Assembly (NCBI GenBank): GCA_012295275.1
Contig: CM022672.1
Coordinates: 10,370,404-10,387,903, forward strand
Source: Chrysomallon squamiferum
Taxonomy: Eukaryota > Mollusca > Gastropoda > Neomphalida > Peltospiridae
Length of the DNA stretch: 17,500 bases
Reading direction: 5' to 3'
The translations under genes were made by a program, and so were the position numbers. This document shows, piece after piece, positions 1-8,108 of this stretch. A model generated the notes under the pieces. It was not told the DNA's origin. It made no database searches and saw only the letters and a list, made by a program, of their open reading frames with translations. The stretch's first letter is position 1. Every line of letters begins with the position of its first letter.

Positions 1-183
1 TTTGTGAGGTCGTGACTGGACTTTCTCCTCCTGTGCCAGTGCGTTCCTGAATGTTGTCTATGTGCAGAGTCTAATCAGACATACATAAGATGAAAACATT
101 CAAATCCTAAAATACACACACACACAAACACACATAAACGAGTGAATGAATAAAGTTAAATTAATTCTTTAAATCATTATATT
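1..183. other. unassigned AT-rich edge sequence
   Basis: The first 80 bases are less AT-rich than what follows and contain the end of something unidentifiable. On the minus strand a short frame is open across the window edge, after a weak AG near position 46, but its pyrimidine tract is poor. A small CA tract lies at about 114-132. No gene can be supported. Confidence 0.3.
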
Positions 184-210
184 AGAACAGCGCTCTAACC
201 ACTGGGCCAA
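184..210 (-). repeat. partial tRNA-derived SINE head (A-box region)
   Basis: Read on the minus strand this is TTGGCCCAGTGGTTAGAGCG followed by CTGTTCT. It matches the D-arm and internal A box of a tRNA gene (TGGCNNAGTGG then TTAGAGC). Tens of bases further along the minus strand, where a B box (GGTTCGANTCC) should lie, there is only AT-rich sequence. It is therefore neither a full tRNA nor an intact SINE. A truncated or decayed tRNA-derived SINE fits best, and such SINEs are common in cephalopod genomes. A chance match over about 20 bases is possible but unlikely. Confidence 0.5.
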
Positions 211-742
211 TATATATCAGATATATAATTTAGCGCTACCCAAGCCCCCCCCCAAAAATAATAATAATATAATAAAAATATTTTCATTGTTCTTTTTTAA
301 ACTAAAATTTATAAAATATATATATATATATATATAAACAACTAAACATCACCAACAATAAAACGAAGCCCAATAAAATAAAGAAAACTGAAAAGCAAAT
401 TGAAAATTCGGGACTGATAATGCAGTTATTAAACATATGTCACATAATTTGATCATATAAAATGATCATTCGACGTTTAAATTCTTAATTTAATTTCTGT
501 GATAATATCCCATTACGCACATTATGCACATATTCACCAGGTGGTGAAACGGAAACAAAACAAAACCAAATAAAATTTAAATAAACTCAACTGTTAAATA
601 CTTTTAATAAACAGAACTCTGCTTTATTGAAACTGTTGAAAACTGTCTAATGAAAACAGGACCTCAGTTAATTATTGTTGACGTAAGCGATCTGTCATAA
701 ATGTGAAACTTTGTCTTGAAAAAAAAAGAAAGAAAGTAAACG
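211..742. other. AT-rich stretch without a gene
   Basis: This holds a C9 run near 246-254, a (TA)n microsatellite at about 316-336, and otherwise A/T-rich unique sequence. A GTAAG occurs near 681 without a supporting exon. I see no coding region, RNA gene or promoter. Confidence 0.5.
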
Positions 743-831
743 TACACATACACACACACACAGACACACAGATGCATACACAGATGCATACACACATTCA
801 CACACACACACACAAATATACGCACATACAT
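743..831 (+). repeat. (CA)n-rich microsatellite with a 12-bp tandem duplication
   Basis: This is an interrupted CA dinucleotide tract. Inside it the 12-mer CAGATGCATACA occurs twice in direct succession at 769-780 and 781-792. It has the look of replication slippage in neutral sequence. Confidence 0.85.
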
Positions 832-1408
832 AATATTTGTTCACCACACATTATTAACGGAACTGTGTTCTAACAGTACATTACACATTCTTTGTTTCGT
901 TCTCATGTACCAAGAACTCGGCAAAACAAAACAAAGGCTTGTTGTGTCTGGTACAAGTAAACACGTGTGTTCAAAGTGTAGAGCGATAAACAAATATTGT
1001 AAACCCATTGTTATGTATGTATAGACACAGATATAGATACAGATATAGGCCCTATTATAGTAGAATATTGTTTCTTTTGTTTTTATCACTGAGACAAACC
1101 TTTAATACATCTGTCTTTAAAAAATATACGGAATATTAGTAACAGCATAATATTATATTTTCCAAAAACAAGAGTGCTGGAATGGAGTTCAAACGACTGA
1201 CGTAAAACTGGTTCAATCGTTGGTTTAAACAGAGCTGAACTATACAGATCGAATGTGTTGTCTCTTTCAGCTTTCTCTGATCACCTCTACATAGAATGAG
1301 ACGTAACGCGCCCTTACTACCCACAATACAATTACAATTATTTATGTGTGATGCTTTATCTTTCTGTAACCAGAGTACATTTGTACTTTTGTTGTGTTTT
1401 TTTGTTTG
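832..1408. other. no convincing gene; one complex-looking minus-strand open frame
   Basis: Nothing here is well supported. On the minus strand a frame at 1136-1324 stays open for 62 codons, is not low-complexity, and reads in part KGALRLILCRGDQRKLKET. It has no flanking gene signals. On the plus strand a good acceptor-like CTCTTTCAG ends near 1270 but leads into frames that stop within 8 codons. Both are compatible with chance in AT-rich DNA. Confidence 0.3.
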
Positions 1409-1432
1409 TTTTTTTTTTTTTTTTTTTTTTTT
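1409..1432 (+). repeat. poly-T run (T24)
   Basis: An uninterrupted run of T, preceded by TTTG interruptions. It may be the antisense copy of an old retroposon poly(A) tail or a simple slippage product. No retroposon body is visible beside it. Confidence 0.9.
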
Positions 1433-1560
1433 ACGTCTCTAACAATGTAAATATTTTCATATATCTGCTCGAAATCTGCTTTCAATTCGAGACTCGTGCG
1501 AGAATTCCACACGAAAAGAATTAGCCAGATGCGTGTTGTTTGACTCAATTAGCGACTACA

Positions 1561-1841
1561 CGGACAATAATGTAATATGTCTTTAGTGGAGTGGAGCGGT
1601 CGCATCGTCACCCTGCACGGTAATTAGTCGAGGTCCGCGAGCAGGTTTTGTTCCGTCACGCAACGTTTCGGTCCCGGCGGACTGGCGAATCGGAAGAACG
1701 AGAGTTTTAAGTTTTCTTCGGTTTCCCGCGACTTGCAATTTAATCGCGAGAAACTCCGACGAACGACGTCTACGACATGATCCGTGTCGCCATCACCTGA
1801 TCACAGCTACGACTCTACACCTGAGCGCGAAAACGTAGGCG
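1561..1841. promoter_or_regulatory. CpG-dense block, possible 5' exon or start region
   Basis: I count 34 CpG dinucleotides here against near absence on both sides, and the block is clearly richer in G+C. On + a frame without ATG is open from 1587 to a TAG at 1836-1838, and a second frame from 1628 to 1780. On the minus strand another frame is open for over 50 codons. The sequence ends in TCTAAG followed by GTTAAA, a fair donor after 1849. It precedes the plus-strand terminal exon at 6139-6264, so a 5' UTR exon or transcription start region is the favoured reading. An old coding exon is the alternative. The promoter role is inference. Confidence 0.35.
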
Positions 1842-1852
1842 ATTCTAAGGTT

Positions 1853-1988
1853 AAAAAAAAAAAAAAAAAAAAAAAAATGAATAAAAAGTGAACAACACGA
1901 TACGAAAGAAAAAGCAAGTAACCAAAAAAAATACTTAAAAAGAATGAAAAAGAAGATGAACGAAGGGACAAAAAAAAAAAAAAAAAAA
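1853..1988 (+). repeat. A-rich purine tract with A25 and A19 runs
   Basis: Poly-A runs at 1853-1877 and 1970-1988 flank an A/G-rich stretch. No AATAAA stands just before either run, so these are simple repeats rather than clear poly(A) tails. Confidence 0.8.
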
Positions 1989-2144
1989 GGGCCAAAAATG
2001 ACAAAGAGTGTTGAATATTATAAAGATTTATGTAAAATATTAATATAAAGCAACAAAACCATCAAAGGAGATTCTGTGTCCTAATCGTCAGATTAAAACC
2101 GTATCGGTAACAGATAACATGAACGGAACTGATTTTATACGTAA

Positions 2145-2188
2145 ATGTATGTGTGTATGTATGTATGTATAACGTATGTACGTATGTT
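2145..2188 (+). repeat. (GTAT)n microsatellite
   Basis: Interrupted GTAT/GTGT tetranucleotide repeat. It is the complementary type of the ACAT arrays found further along. Confidence 0.75.
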
Positions 2189-2514
2189 TATATCTATAGC
2201 TATGCATGTAGATAAAGAAAAAGTTTCGAGTGTTAATCGCTTACATTCATGTTTATCTCTTTACCTCTTTGGACTCGTTTCTGTTGTTCGTGTCTGATAT
2301 GTTATACGGTTAAAGTGCTGTAATGCTACACTCATATCATACACTGCAGCATGTTAGATTACGGACTTCAGAAGAAAATATGATTTTACTCTGTGAAAGA
2401 CAATATTGTGTAATGTTCATTAGCAAATCTGTCGAGTCATAGAAAGACCAAACTCCAGAACATCAAAGCATTTTTTTTATATCAGTTTTACCGTTATCAC
2501 TGTCGACGAATCAT
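2189..2514. other. unique sequence, no gene seen
   Basis: Moderately AT-rich unique DNA. An AG after ACACTGC near 2348 has no pyrimidine tract, and all frames after it are short. I see nothing functional. Confidence 0.5.
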
Positions 2515-2760
2515 TAAATCACCATCATGTGTGACAGATCACTGTGTAATCATCATATGTTAATGATTTCATCATCATGTTATCCTTATGTGACAAATTA
2601 TAAAATCATGACAAATTATGTGACAAACATCATCATGTTATCATAATATGTGACAAATTATATAATAATCATATGTGACTAAATTCATCATGTAATCATT
2701 ATTATATTATTATTCTATTACGTGTCGTTGTGTCATAATGATATACGACAAATCATTGTT
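2515..2760 (+). repeat. diverged ATCATCATGTTAT...ATGTGACAAATTAT minisatellite
   Basis: The modules ATCATCATGTTATC and ATGTGACAAATTAT alternate irregularly through the stretch, with unit lengths of roughly 30-45 bases and many substitutions. Clear copies start near 2570, 2605 and 2627, and decayed ones lie on either side. It is an old tandem array grading into the ACAT array downstream. Confidence 0.65.
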
Positions 2761-2780
2761 ATTACCATATACAAAAATAC

Positions 2781-2930
2781 TGACATACATACTTACACAC
2801 AGATAAATACATACATACAAACATGCAAACACATATATATTCATACACGTACATACATACATACATACATTCAAACGTACGTACATACATACATACATAC
2901 ATTCAAACGTACGTATTCAACAACCATACA
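2781..2930 (+). repeat. (ACAT)n array with an exact 32-bp tandem duplication
   Basis: A tetranucleotide tract of ACAT type. Inside it a 32-base unit, made of ACGT, five ACAT, TCAA and ACGT, is present twice without a mismatch at 2847-2878 and 2879-2910, followed by one more ACGT. The perfect identity points to a recent duplication. Open frames across this tract are repeat artefacts. Confidence 0.85.
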
Positions 2931-3519
2931 AAGTTATATAAATGCCCATATTTCTCACCGATACGGTGTTTGCAGACTTGGACTTGGACCTGTTGTTGCT
3001 TTATAATAATATTTGACACGAATACTTTGAGTCTCCTTCAGCGGAATCTAATCAGTCGCAAACAAAACAGAGAATATTCAGTCGTCAAAAATACATATAC
3101 GTATTCACAAATAAATTATACACATTCACACACAGTGGATTTTAATTTGTTTTATTTTATTTAAATTTTAATTTTAATTTTTTTATATTCAATTTTCCTG
3201 GGTCACAAAGGATAGATTCCACGCATATACTGACAATGACAATGAATTATACGATACTCTTGACTTTACGAAAATAATAAAAATGCATTTGTCGTCATAT
3301 TTCAGTGAACTACCCATTCTATTGAAATTAAAAATGTTAATCCCATAATTACGTTTCTAAGGAATCCACAGTGCATATTTGTCGTAATCTTTTTTTTTTT
3401 ACAAAATCAGCAACGCTGTAACTAAGTAGTTTTATTAACAAGTAAGAACCGTCTGATAAGATCGCACTGTACACCTTTATCTGTCTGCGTATTAGTACCC
3501 CATAAACGGAAGCATGTGC
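2931..3519. other. unique AT-rich sequence without a supported gene
   Basis: A frame after GTGTTTGCAG (AG at about 2975) stays open to 3164, but it ends in repeat-like T/A sequence and has weak coding character. The rest is AT-rich with T runs at about 3150-3190 and 3390-3400. I see no RNA gene. Confidence 0.35.
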
Positions 3520-3533
3520 CTTCTAGATGGCGC
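3520..3533 (+). promoter_or_regulatory. CTCF-like binding motif
   Basis: CTTCTAGATGGCGC matches the animal CTCF core consensus CCASYAGRKGGCRS at 12 of 14 positions, including the invariant AG and GGC. The half AGATGGCGC is also the form known for insect CTCF. CTCF zinc fingers are conserved across bilaterians, so a mollusc site is plausible. A single motif in 17.5 kb may still be chance. Confidence 0.4.
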
Positions 3534-3837
3534 TAAAAGATACGCGCTAAGTTGACAAAAAAGAAAAGTAATTAGAAACCTTTATTACTATGACTAACAG
3601 TTTCTAGACGTTGCATTTGGTGACTTGTGACTGCCACATAACTGAAATCCAGCACGGCATGTCCGACTGATAAGTGATGTTTTCTTTTTCTTTTCTTTTT
3701 TTTTCCTTCTTAAAGAACTGTTCTGGCTTTTGTTCCGTTAATACTTTCGTTGAAATGTTTAGGAAATCTTTTTTTTTGTGAAGGAGTGAAATTAAGATTT
3801 AAGTCTGCATGTCACGAATCGGTCTGAGACGGCAGTT
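3534..3837. other. unique sequence, no gene seen
   Basis: Unique DNA with T-rich patches. A 20-codon frame after TTTCTAG (AG at about 3605) ends in TGA. A TGACTAAC branch-point-like string sits too close to that AG to serve it. I do not call an exon. Confidence 0.3.
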
Positions 3838-3881
3838 TCTTTTTCTTCTTCTTTTCTTTTCTTTTCTTTTCTTTTCTTTCA
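3838..3881 (+). repeat. (TTTTC)n pyrimidine tract ending in TTTCAG
   Basis: Pure pyrimidine repeat directly followed by CAG (AG at 3881-3882). It therefore resembles a very strong 3' splice site, but the best frame after it stops after 10 codons (TAA at 3914-3916). Simple repeat is the safe call. Confidence 0.7.
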
Positions 3882-3882
3882 G

Positions 3883-4786
<904 letters not shown>

Positions 4787-4817
<31 letters not shown>
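4787..4817 (+). repeat. poly-T run (T31)
   Basis: Uninterrupted run of 31 T, followed within 100 bases by further T-rich sequence that leads into the pyrimidine tract before the candidate exon at 4924. Confidence 0.95.
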
Positions 4818-4820
<3 letters not shown>

Positions 4821-4923
4821 CAAACGGTATTATCAGAGACATTCAGATATTTATTTTATTACTTTATTTTTTTTTATTTTTTTTTTTTCCTCTTCTGTTT
4901 TTTGTTGCTGGGCTAATATTCAG

Positions 4924-5167
4924 AGGTATAACGGTGCCCCTTTTGATACTGTTAACATCAGAATGTATTAATTTTATACAACGTGAAATTCGACTCCCTG
5001 GCAGCCTGTTACCTTGCTTAACTGTTACCGGTGTGAATGAATTTCGCCTTAAAAACGTCTCCTCGGCACTTTTCAGTGTTAATGGTTATGAGGTGTCAAG
5101 CGTGTTTTTTTTTTTTTGTGCGATAGTAACACGAGAGAGTAAACTGTTCATTGCTGCTCTTACCGAT
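4924..5167 (+). CDS. candidate internal exon of an unrecognised gene
   Basis: A C/T-rich stretch ends in ATATTCAG, AG at 4922-4923. The frame that follows is open for 81 codons to the donor and runs on to a TGA at 5261-5263. It ends at CTTACCGAT followed by GTAAGTAG, a near-consensus donor at 5168. The donor falls exactly on a codon boundary, so splicing to 6139 would keep frame. The reading begins GITVPLLILLTSECINF, contains TGVNEFRLKNVSSALF, and ends ESKLFIAALTD. A T13 run inside reads as four Phe and Cys, which is suspicious. A smaller exon 5127-5167 after GTGCGATAG is the alternative. Third positions are only about 40 percent G/C. The product is not recognised, and chance cannot be excluded. 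Confidence 0.35.
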
Positions 5168-6138
5168 GTAAGTAGCGAGGGGTCTTTTTTTATAGTCAGC
5201 GTTCCGACGTTAGAAAAGTATTCGTCACGTGTTTTGATAAAACGACAGCGTGACATCGGTTGAGAAAGGAAAGGGTTGTACTTTTTTTTTAACATTTTGT
5301 CTGGGTTTTTTTTTTTTTTTTTTCATAATCTGCTCCTGTTCCGTTTCTTTCTCCTTCCTATTTTCCTTCCCATTCTTCTTCTTCTTCTTTCTTTCTTTTT
5401 TTTTTGTTTTTTTTTTTTTTTTGTTTCTTCTTTTTTCTCCTTTCTTCTCCTTTTTCTTCTTTCTCCTTTTCTCCTTTTTCTTCTTTCTCCTTCTTTCTCC
5501 TTTTTCTTCTTTCTCTTTTTCTCCTTTTTCTTCTTTCTCCTTTATCCCATTTCTTCTCCTTCTCGTTCTTCTCCTTTTTATTCTTTCTTCTCCATCTTGT
5601 GTTTCTTGTCCTTTTTTCTTCCTGCTCATCTTCTTTTTTGACACCTGCTGTTATTATTACTAAAACTACTCGTACTACAACACTGTACTATTTTCGTCGT
5701 CAGCTGTCGTTATCACTACTACTACTACTACTTCTACTATTTTTATTTATTTATTTTTATATTATTTGCTTCTTGCACCACTCTGCCTTACTATTTCTGC
5801 TACTACTACTATTATCACTATTACATTATTACCATTGCTATTATTACCACTTTTACTATTACTTTTGTTATTATTATTTTACTATCCATGCTGTTGTTGG
5901 AAGAAGTCTTAGTATAATTATAGTAATAGCAGTGGCATTAGTTATTTTTGTCATAAATTCACAGTTGTTAATTCACATTTTTCTTTTTTGCCTTCTGTTC
6001 CATTCTTTTAAAATTTTGTGTCTTTTTCTTCTATTTTTCTTTCTTCTTCTCCTTCTTTATTTTTTCTTTTATTTTTTTTATTTATTTTTTTTATTTTTAC
6101 AAAAGCTTTATGTTCATTCTAGGATTATATATGTTCAG
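5168..6138 (+). repeat. pyrimidine-rich low-complexity tract, probable intron
   Basis: From 5281 to about 5640 the plus strand is almost pure C/T with TTCTTCTCC-type modules and T runs. From 5641 to 5900 it becomes a diverged ACT/ATT/TAC trinucleotide array, then T-rich again to about 6110. It begins with GTAAGT and ends in ATATATGTTCAG. Frames across it read as Phe/Leu/Ser strings on + and Lys/Arg/Glu on -. They are composition artefacts and not proteins. A second acceptor, TTCATTCTAG at 6121-6122, is possible but would not be in phase with the donor at 5168. Confidence 0.6.
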
Positions 6139-6264
6139 AGCGTGAACCAAGGTATCACCACGTTGTCCCACTGGAACACGTGTACAGCCCACGCGTTTCC
6201 AGACGTCTACGACTCAGTCAACGCGGTCTGGAAGCGTTATGAGCAGTTCGCTAATCGCCAATAG
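6139..6264 (+). CDS. terminal coding exon of an unrecognised gene
   Basis: This follows ATGTTCAG (AG at 6137-6138) and runs 41 codons to TAG at 6262-6264. It starts SVNQGITTLSHW, continues NTCTAHAFPDVYDSVNAV and ends WKRYEQFANRQ. By my count 29 of 41 codons end in G or C, while the flanks are strongly AT-rich. The exon is also CpG-rich. It is followed by a unique 3' UTR with AATAAA about 300 bases on. Entry phase 0 fits the donor at 5167/5168. The segment has one Cys, two Trp and a charged, likely helical tail. I cannot place it in a family. A neuropeptide-like or secreted product, or the tail of a larger protein, are both open. Confidence 0.6.
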   Translation, partial: SVNQGITTLSHWNTCTAHAFPDVYDSVNAVWKRYEQFANRQ

Positions 6265-6594
6265 TTATCGCCTCTTGATCCCCGCAAACAACCGCGAGCC
6301 ACGTTAAACACCGTCACAAACACTCGCAGCTTTAGACATTTTTTATTTTATCCCGATAACGTACACTTTGTAACGTTTGTTTATACCGTTTTCCCAGCTC
6401 TTTCACTGCTCACGTTTTTTTTAATTTTTGTATTTTTGCGAAGCGACACATTTTGTTAGAGATAGAAAATGCTAACATCTACAGAGACGAATCAGAATTC
6501 ATATCTGTATAATATGTTTTAGTGTTTAATCTTATTTGTGAAGAAGTTGTTTGTGTTTCCTGTCTGAATAAAGCCATTTTTTAATGTGTCGTGC
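6265..6594 (+). other. 3' UTR of the gene ending at 6264
   Basis: Unique sequence without long open frames, first CpG-containing (CGCGAGCCACG near 6293) and then T/A-rich. It ends about 20 bases after AATAAA, at an A9 run (6595-6603). The extent is inferred from the poly(A) signal. Confidence 0.45.
6567..6572 (+). terminator. poly(A) signal AATAAA
   Basis: AATAAA, followed 20 bases later by GTGC and an A9 run and preceded by TGTTTCCTGTCTG. It lies 303 bases after the TAG stop at 6264, a normal 3' UTR length. Genomic As at the cleavage point could also mean a retroposed copy, but the flanking intron-like signals argue against that. Confidence 0.5.
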
Positions 6595-6615
6595 AAAAAA
6601 AAAGGGTACATTTAT

Positions 6616-6618
<3 letters not shown>

Positions 6619-6697
<79 letters not shown>
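6619..6697 (+). repeat. (AG)n microsatellite, about 39 units
   Basis: Uninterrupted AG array of 79 bases, just downstream of the predicted poly(A) site. Confidence 0.97.
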
Positions 6698-6701
<4 letters not shown>

Positions 6702-6756
6702 AAGAAGTTTGAGAGAAAGATCTTATTGTTTGTTATCTCAAGAATGAATATTCGTT

Positions 6757-6834
6757 TTACGATATTTTCATATATTTTAGAACAATACTTATTGGGTGTC
6801 GGTTAATACCAGAAAGAAATCGCGATGCTGCCAT
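6757..6834 (-). CDS. small minus-strand open frame with good start context
   Basis: ATG on the minus strand lies in CACAATGGCAG, with A at -3 and G at +4, a strong eukaryotic start context. The frame codes 25 residues: MAASRFLSGINRH, then PISIVLKYMKIS, then stop. The basic, Ser/Arg-rich, acid-free N-terminus resembles a mitochondrial targeting start, but that is weak evidence at this length. It could be a first coding exon or chance. No promoter or donor is clear. Confidence 0.15.
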   Translation of the reverse strand: MAASRFLSGINRHPISIVLKYMKIS

Positions 6835-6993
6835 TGTGCAAACGACTTTTGTCGGTTAAAAGAAAATATTTTTTTAATTAAATATTACTCGCAGAGATGA
6901 CTGGTCATTTTTCAGTTAATAACGTTAAATTAGAAGAAGAATCAAGGTAAAACGAGAACGAAGAAATAAAGAATATATTTTAGACCCTCTGAG

Positions 6994-6995
<2 letters not shown>
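6835..6995. other. AT-rich sequence, nothing identified
   Basis: Unique DNA. The string GTCGGTTAA appears at about 6798 and 6851, both times on +, and might be remnants of one element, but the match is short. Confidence 0.35.

Positions 6996-7036
<41 letters not shown>
6996..7036 (+). repeat. (AT)n microsatellite
   Basis: Uninterrupted alternating AT of 41 bases, immediately before the inverted repeat at 7050. Confidence 0.95.
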
Positions 7037-7037
<1 letters not shown>

Positions 7038-7049
7038 CTTCATAACTAG

Positions 7050-7134
7050 AGTGGTGACGTCATTGCGTACATGATCATATTGATAGCGTACACTAGAAGA
7101 AATTTTAAAGCAGTTACGCAATGACGTCACCACT
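7050..7134. repeat. perfect 20-bp inverted repeat carrying two CRE palindromes
   Basis: The left arm AGTGGTGACGTCATTGCGTA (7050-7069) and the right arm at 7115-7134 are exact reverse complements, separated by 45 bases. Each arm contains TGACGTCA (7055-7062 and 7122-7129), the full CREB/ATF response element. The spacer holds TGATCA and a second GCGTAC. An (AT)n tract adjoins on the left. Possible readings are a paired CRE enhancer, a hairpin-forming transcript, or a tiny terminal-inverted-repeat element. No target-site duplication is obvious. The symmetry is a direct observation and the function is inference. Confidence 0.75.
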
Positions 7135-7360
7135 GTATAAATATACTGACGCTATTAATTATGACTGACACGAATAAAAACCTGACTTCAACGTATGCAG
7201 AATGTATCAAGACAAATTCTTCGTATCAAAAAAGATTCCCTTTAAAGAGCTCAGTAATTCAATATCTGACTTTAACCAAACATCGCATCACAGTTTTCTT
7301 CTAACAAGATCGATTCCGTGACGTATCCAGACTCGAGGAAGTGGTTTTTTCATAACTTAC
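7135..7360. other. unique sequence between the inverted repeat and a minus-strand exon candidate
   Basis: Moderately AT-rich unique DNA with scattered CpGs. If the minus-strand exon at 7361-7483 is real, this is the beginning of its downstream intron. Nothing else is seen. Confidence 0.35.
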
Positions 7361-7483
7361 CCTAATTATCGATATCGACAACATTATTAGAGACCGATCA
7401 AGAGAAAGTATAAGTAAGTGTACATTCGATATAGATAATTTTCTTGTAAGAGGAAAATTGCACACAACTGTCTCATTATGTAG
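7361..7483 (-). CDS. candidate minus-strand internal exon
   Basis: On the minus strand TATGTTTTTCAG precedes 7483, and a full GTAAGT donor (plus-strand ACTTAC at 7355-7360) follows 7361. The 123 bases between are exactly 41 codons. Only one frame is open, and it starts and ends on a codon boundary. It reads LHNETVVCNFPLTRKL at the start and SLIMLSISIIR at the end, with an N-glycosylation-type NET and a hydrophobic second half. Both splice signals are strong, but the codons are AT-rich and no partner exon is identified. The product is not recognised. Confidence 0.3.
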
Positions 7484-7860
7484 CTGAAAAACATATCGAC
7501 TGAAAAGAACAATGAATGATAATTTTCTATGCAGCGTTGTAGATACCGAATGTCAAAACAATAACACATTCGTTATTTTTATTATTATTGTTTTATATTT
7601 TACTTTATTTTGTTCTGGGTTTTTTATTTTTGGTATTTATGTATGTGTATATATGTGTGTGTGTGTGTGTTTTTGCTACAATTTCTATAATCATCATTAT
7701 CATCATTACGATTGTTATCACTGTTGATACAAAAAATAATATTCGTTACAGAAGAAATAATTATCTACCTTAGTTAGAGAGATAATAAATTGGCTAAACA
7801 GACTAAGTTTGAACTCTGCATGATTATGTTACATGCACTCGTAATTATATATTGCATTTC
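7484..7860. other. AT-rich sequence with a GT microsatellite
   Basis: Mostly T-rich DNA with a (GT)n tract at about 7640-7671 and an ATCATT-type tract at about 7690-7725. Frames here are low-complexity. No gene is supported. Confidence 0.5.
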
Positions 7861-7985
7861 TATACAAACATACATACACATACATATAAACATACGTACA
7901 TACACACACATGTACATTCATGTAAACATACGTACACACACACACATATAAAAAGTGATACGCACATATATACATATATAACAAT
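7861..7985 (+). repeat. ACAT/CA-type microsatellite
   Basis: Interrupted ACAT, ACAC and ATAT repeats with several ACGT units. It is of the same family as the array at 2781-2930. Confidence 0.8.
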
Positions 7986-8108
7986 AGGGTCAAACAGCTA
8001 GTACAACTGAACTAATTATTGGATTTTGTTTTGTCCGTTCACATCACGCTGTCCTCCAAACAAAGAGTCCTTTGTTATATGTTAATGCAAGGTAAACCAT
8101 ATTGGTAA

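Noticed and set aside
1271-1300. Possible terminal exon after GTCTCTTTCAG
   Set aside because: All frames stop within 8 codons, so there is not enough information.
5225-6138. Long Phe/Leu/Ser-rich plus frames and a Lys/Arg/Glu-rich minus frame over the pyrimidine tract
   Set aside because: They result from C/T composition, with almost no purine to make stops. Only the part from 6139 on has independent support.
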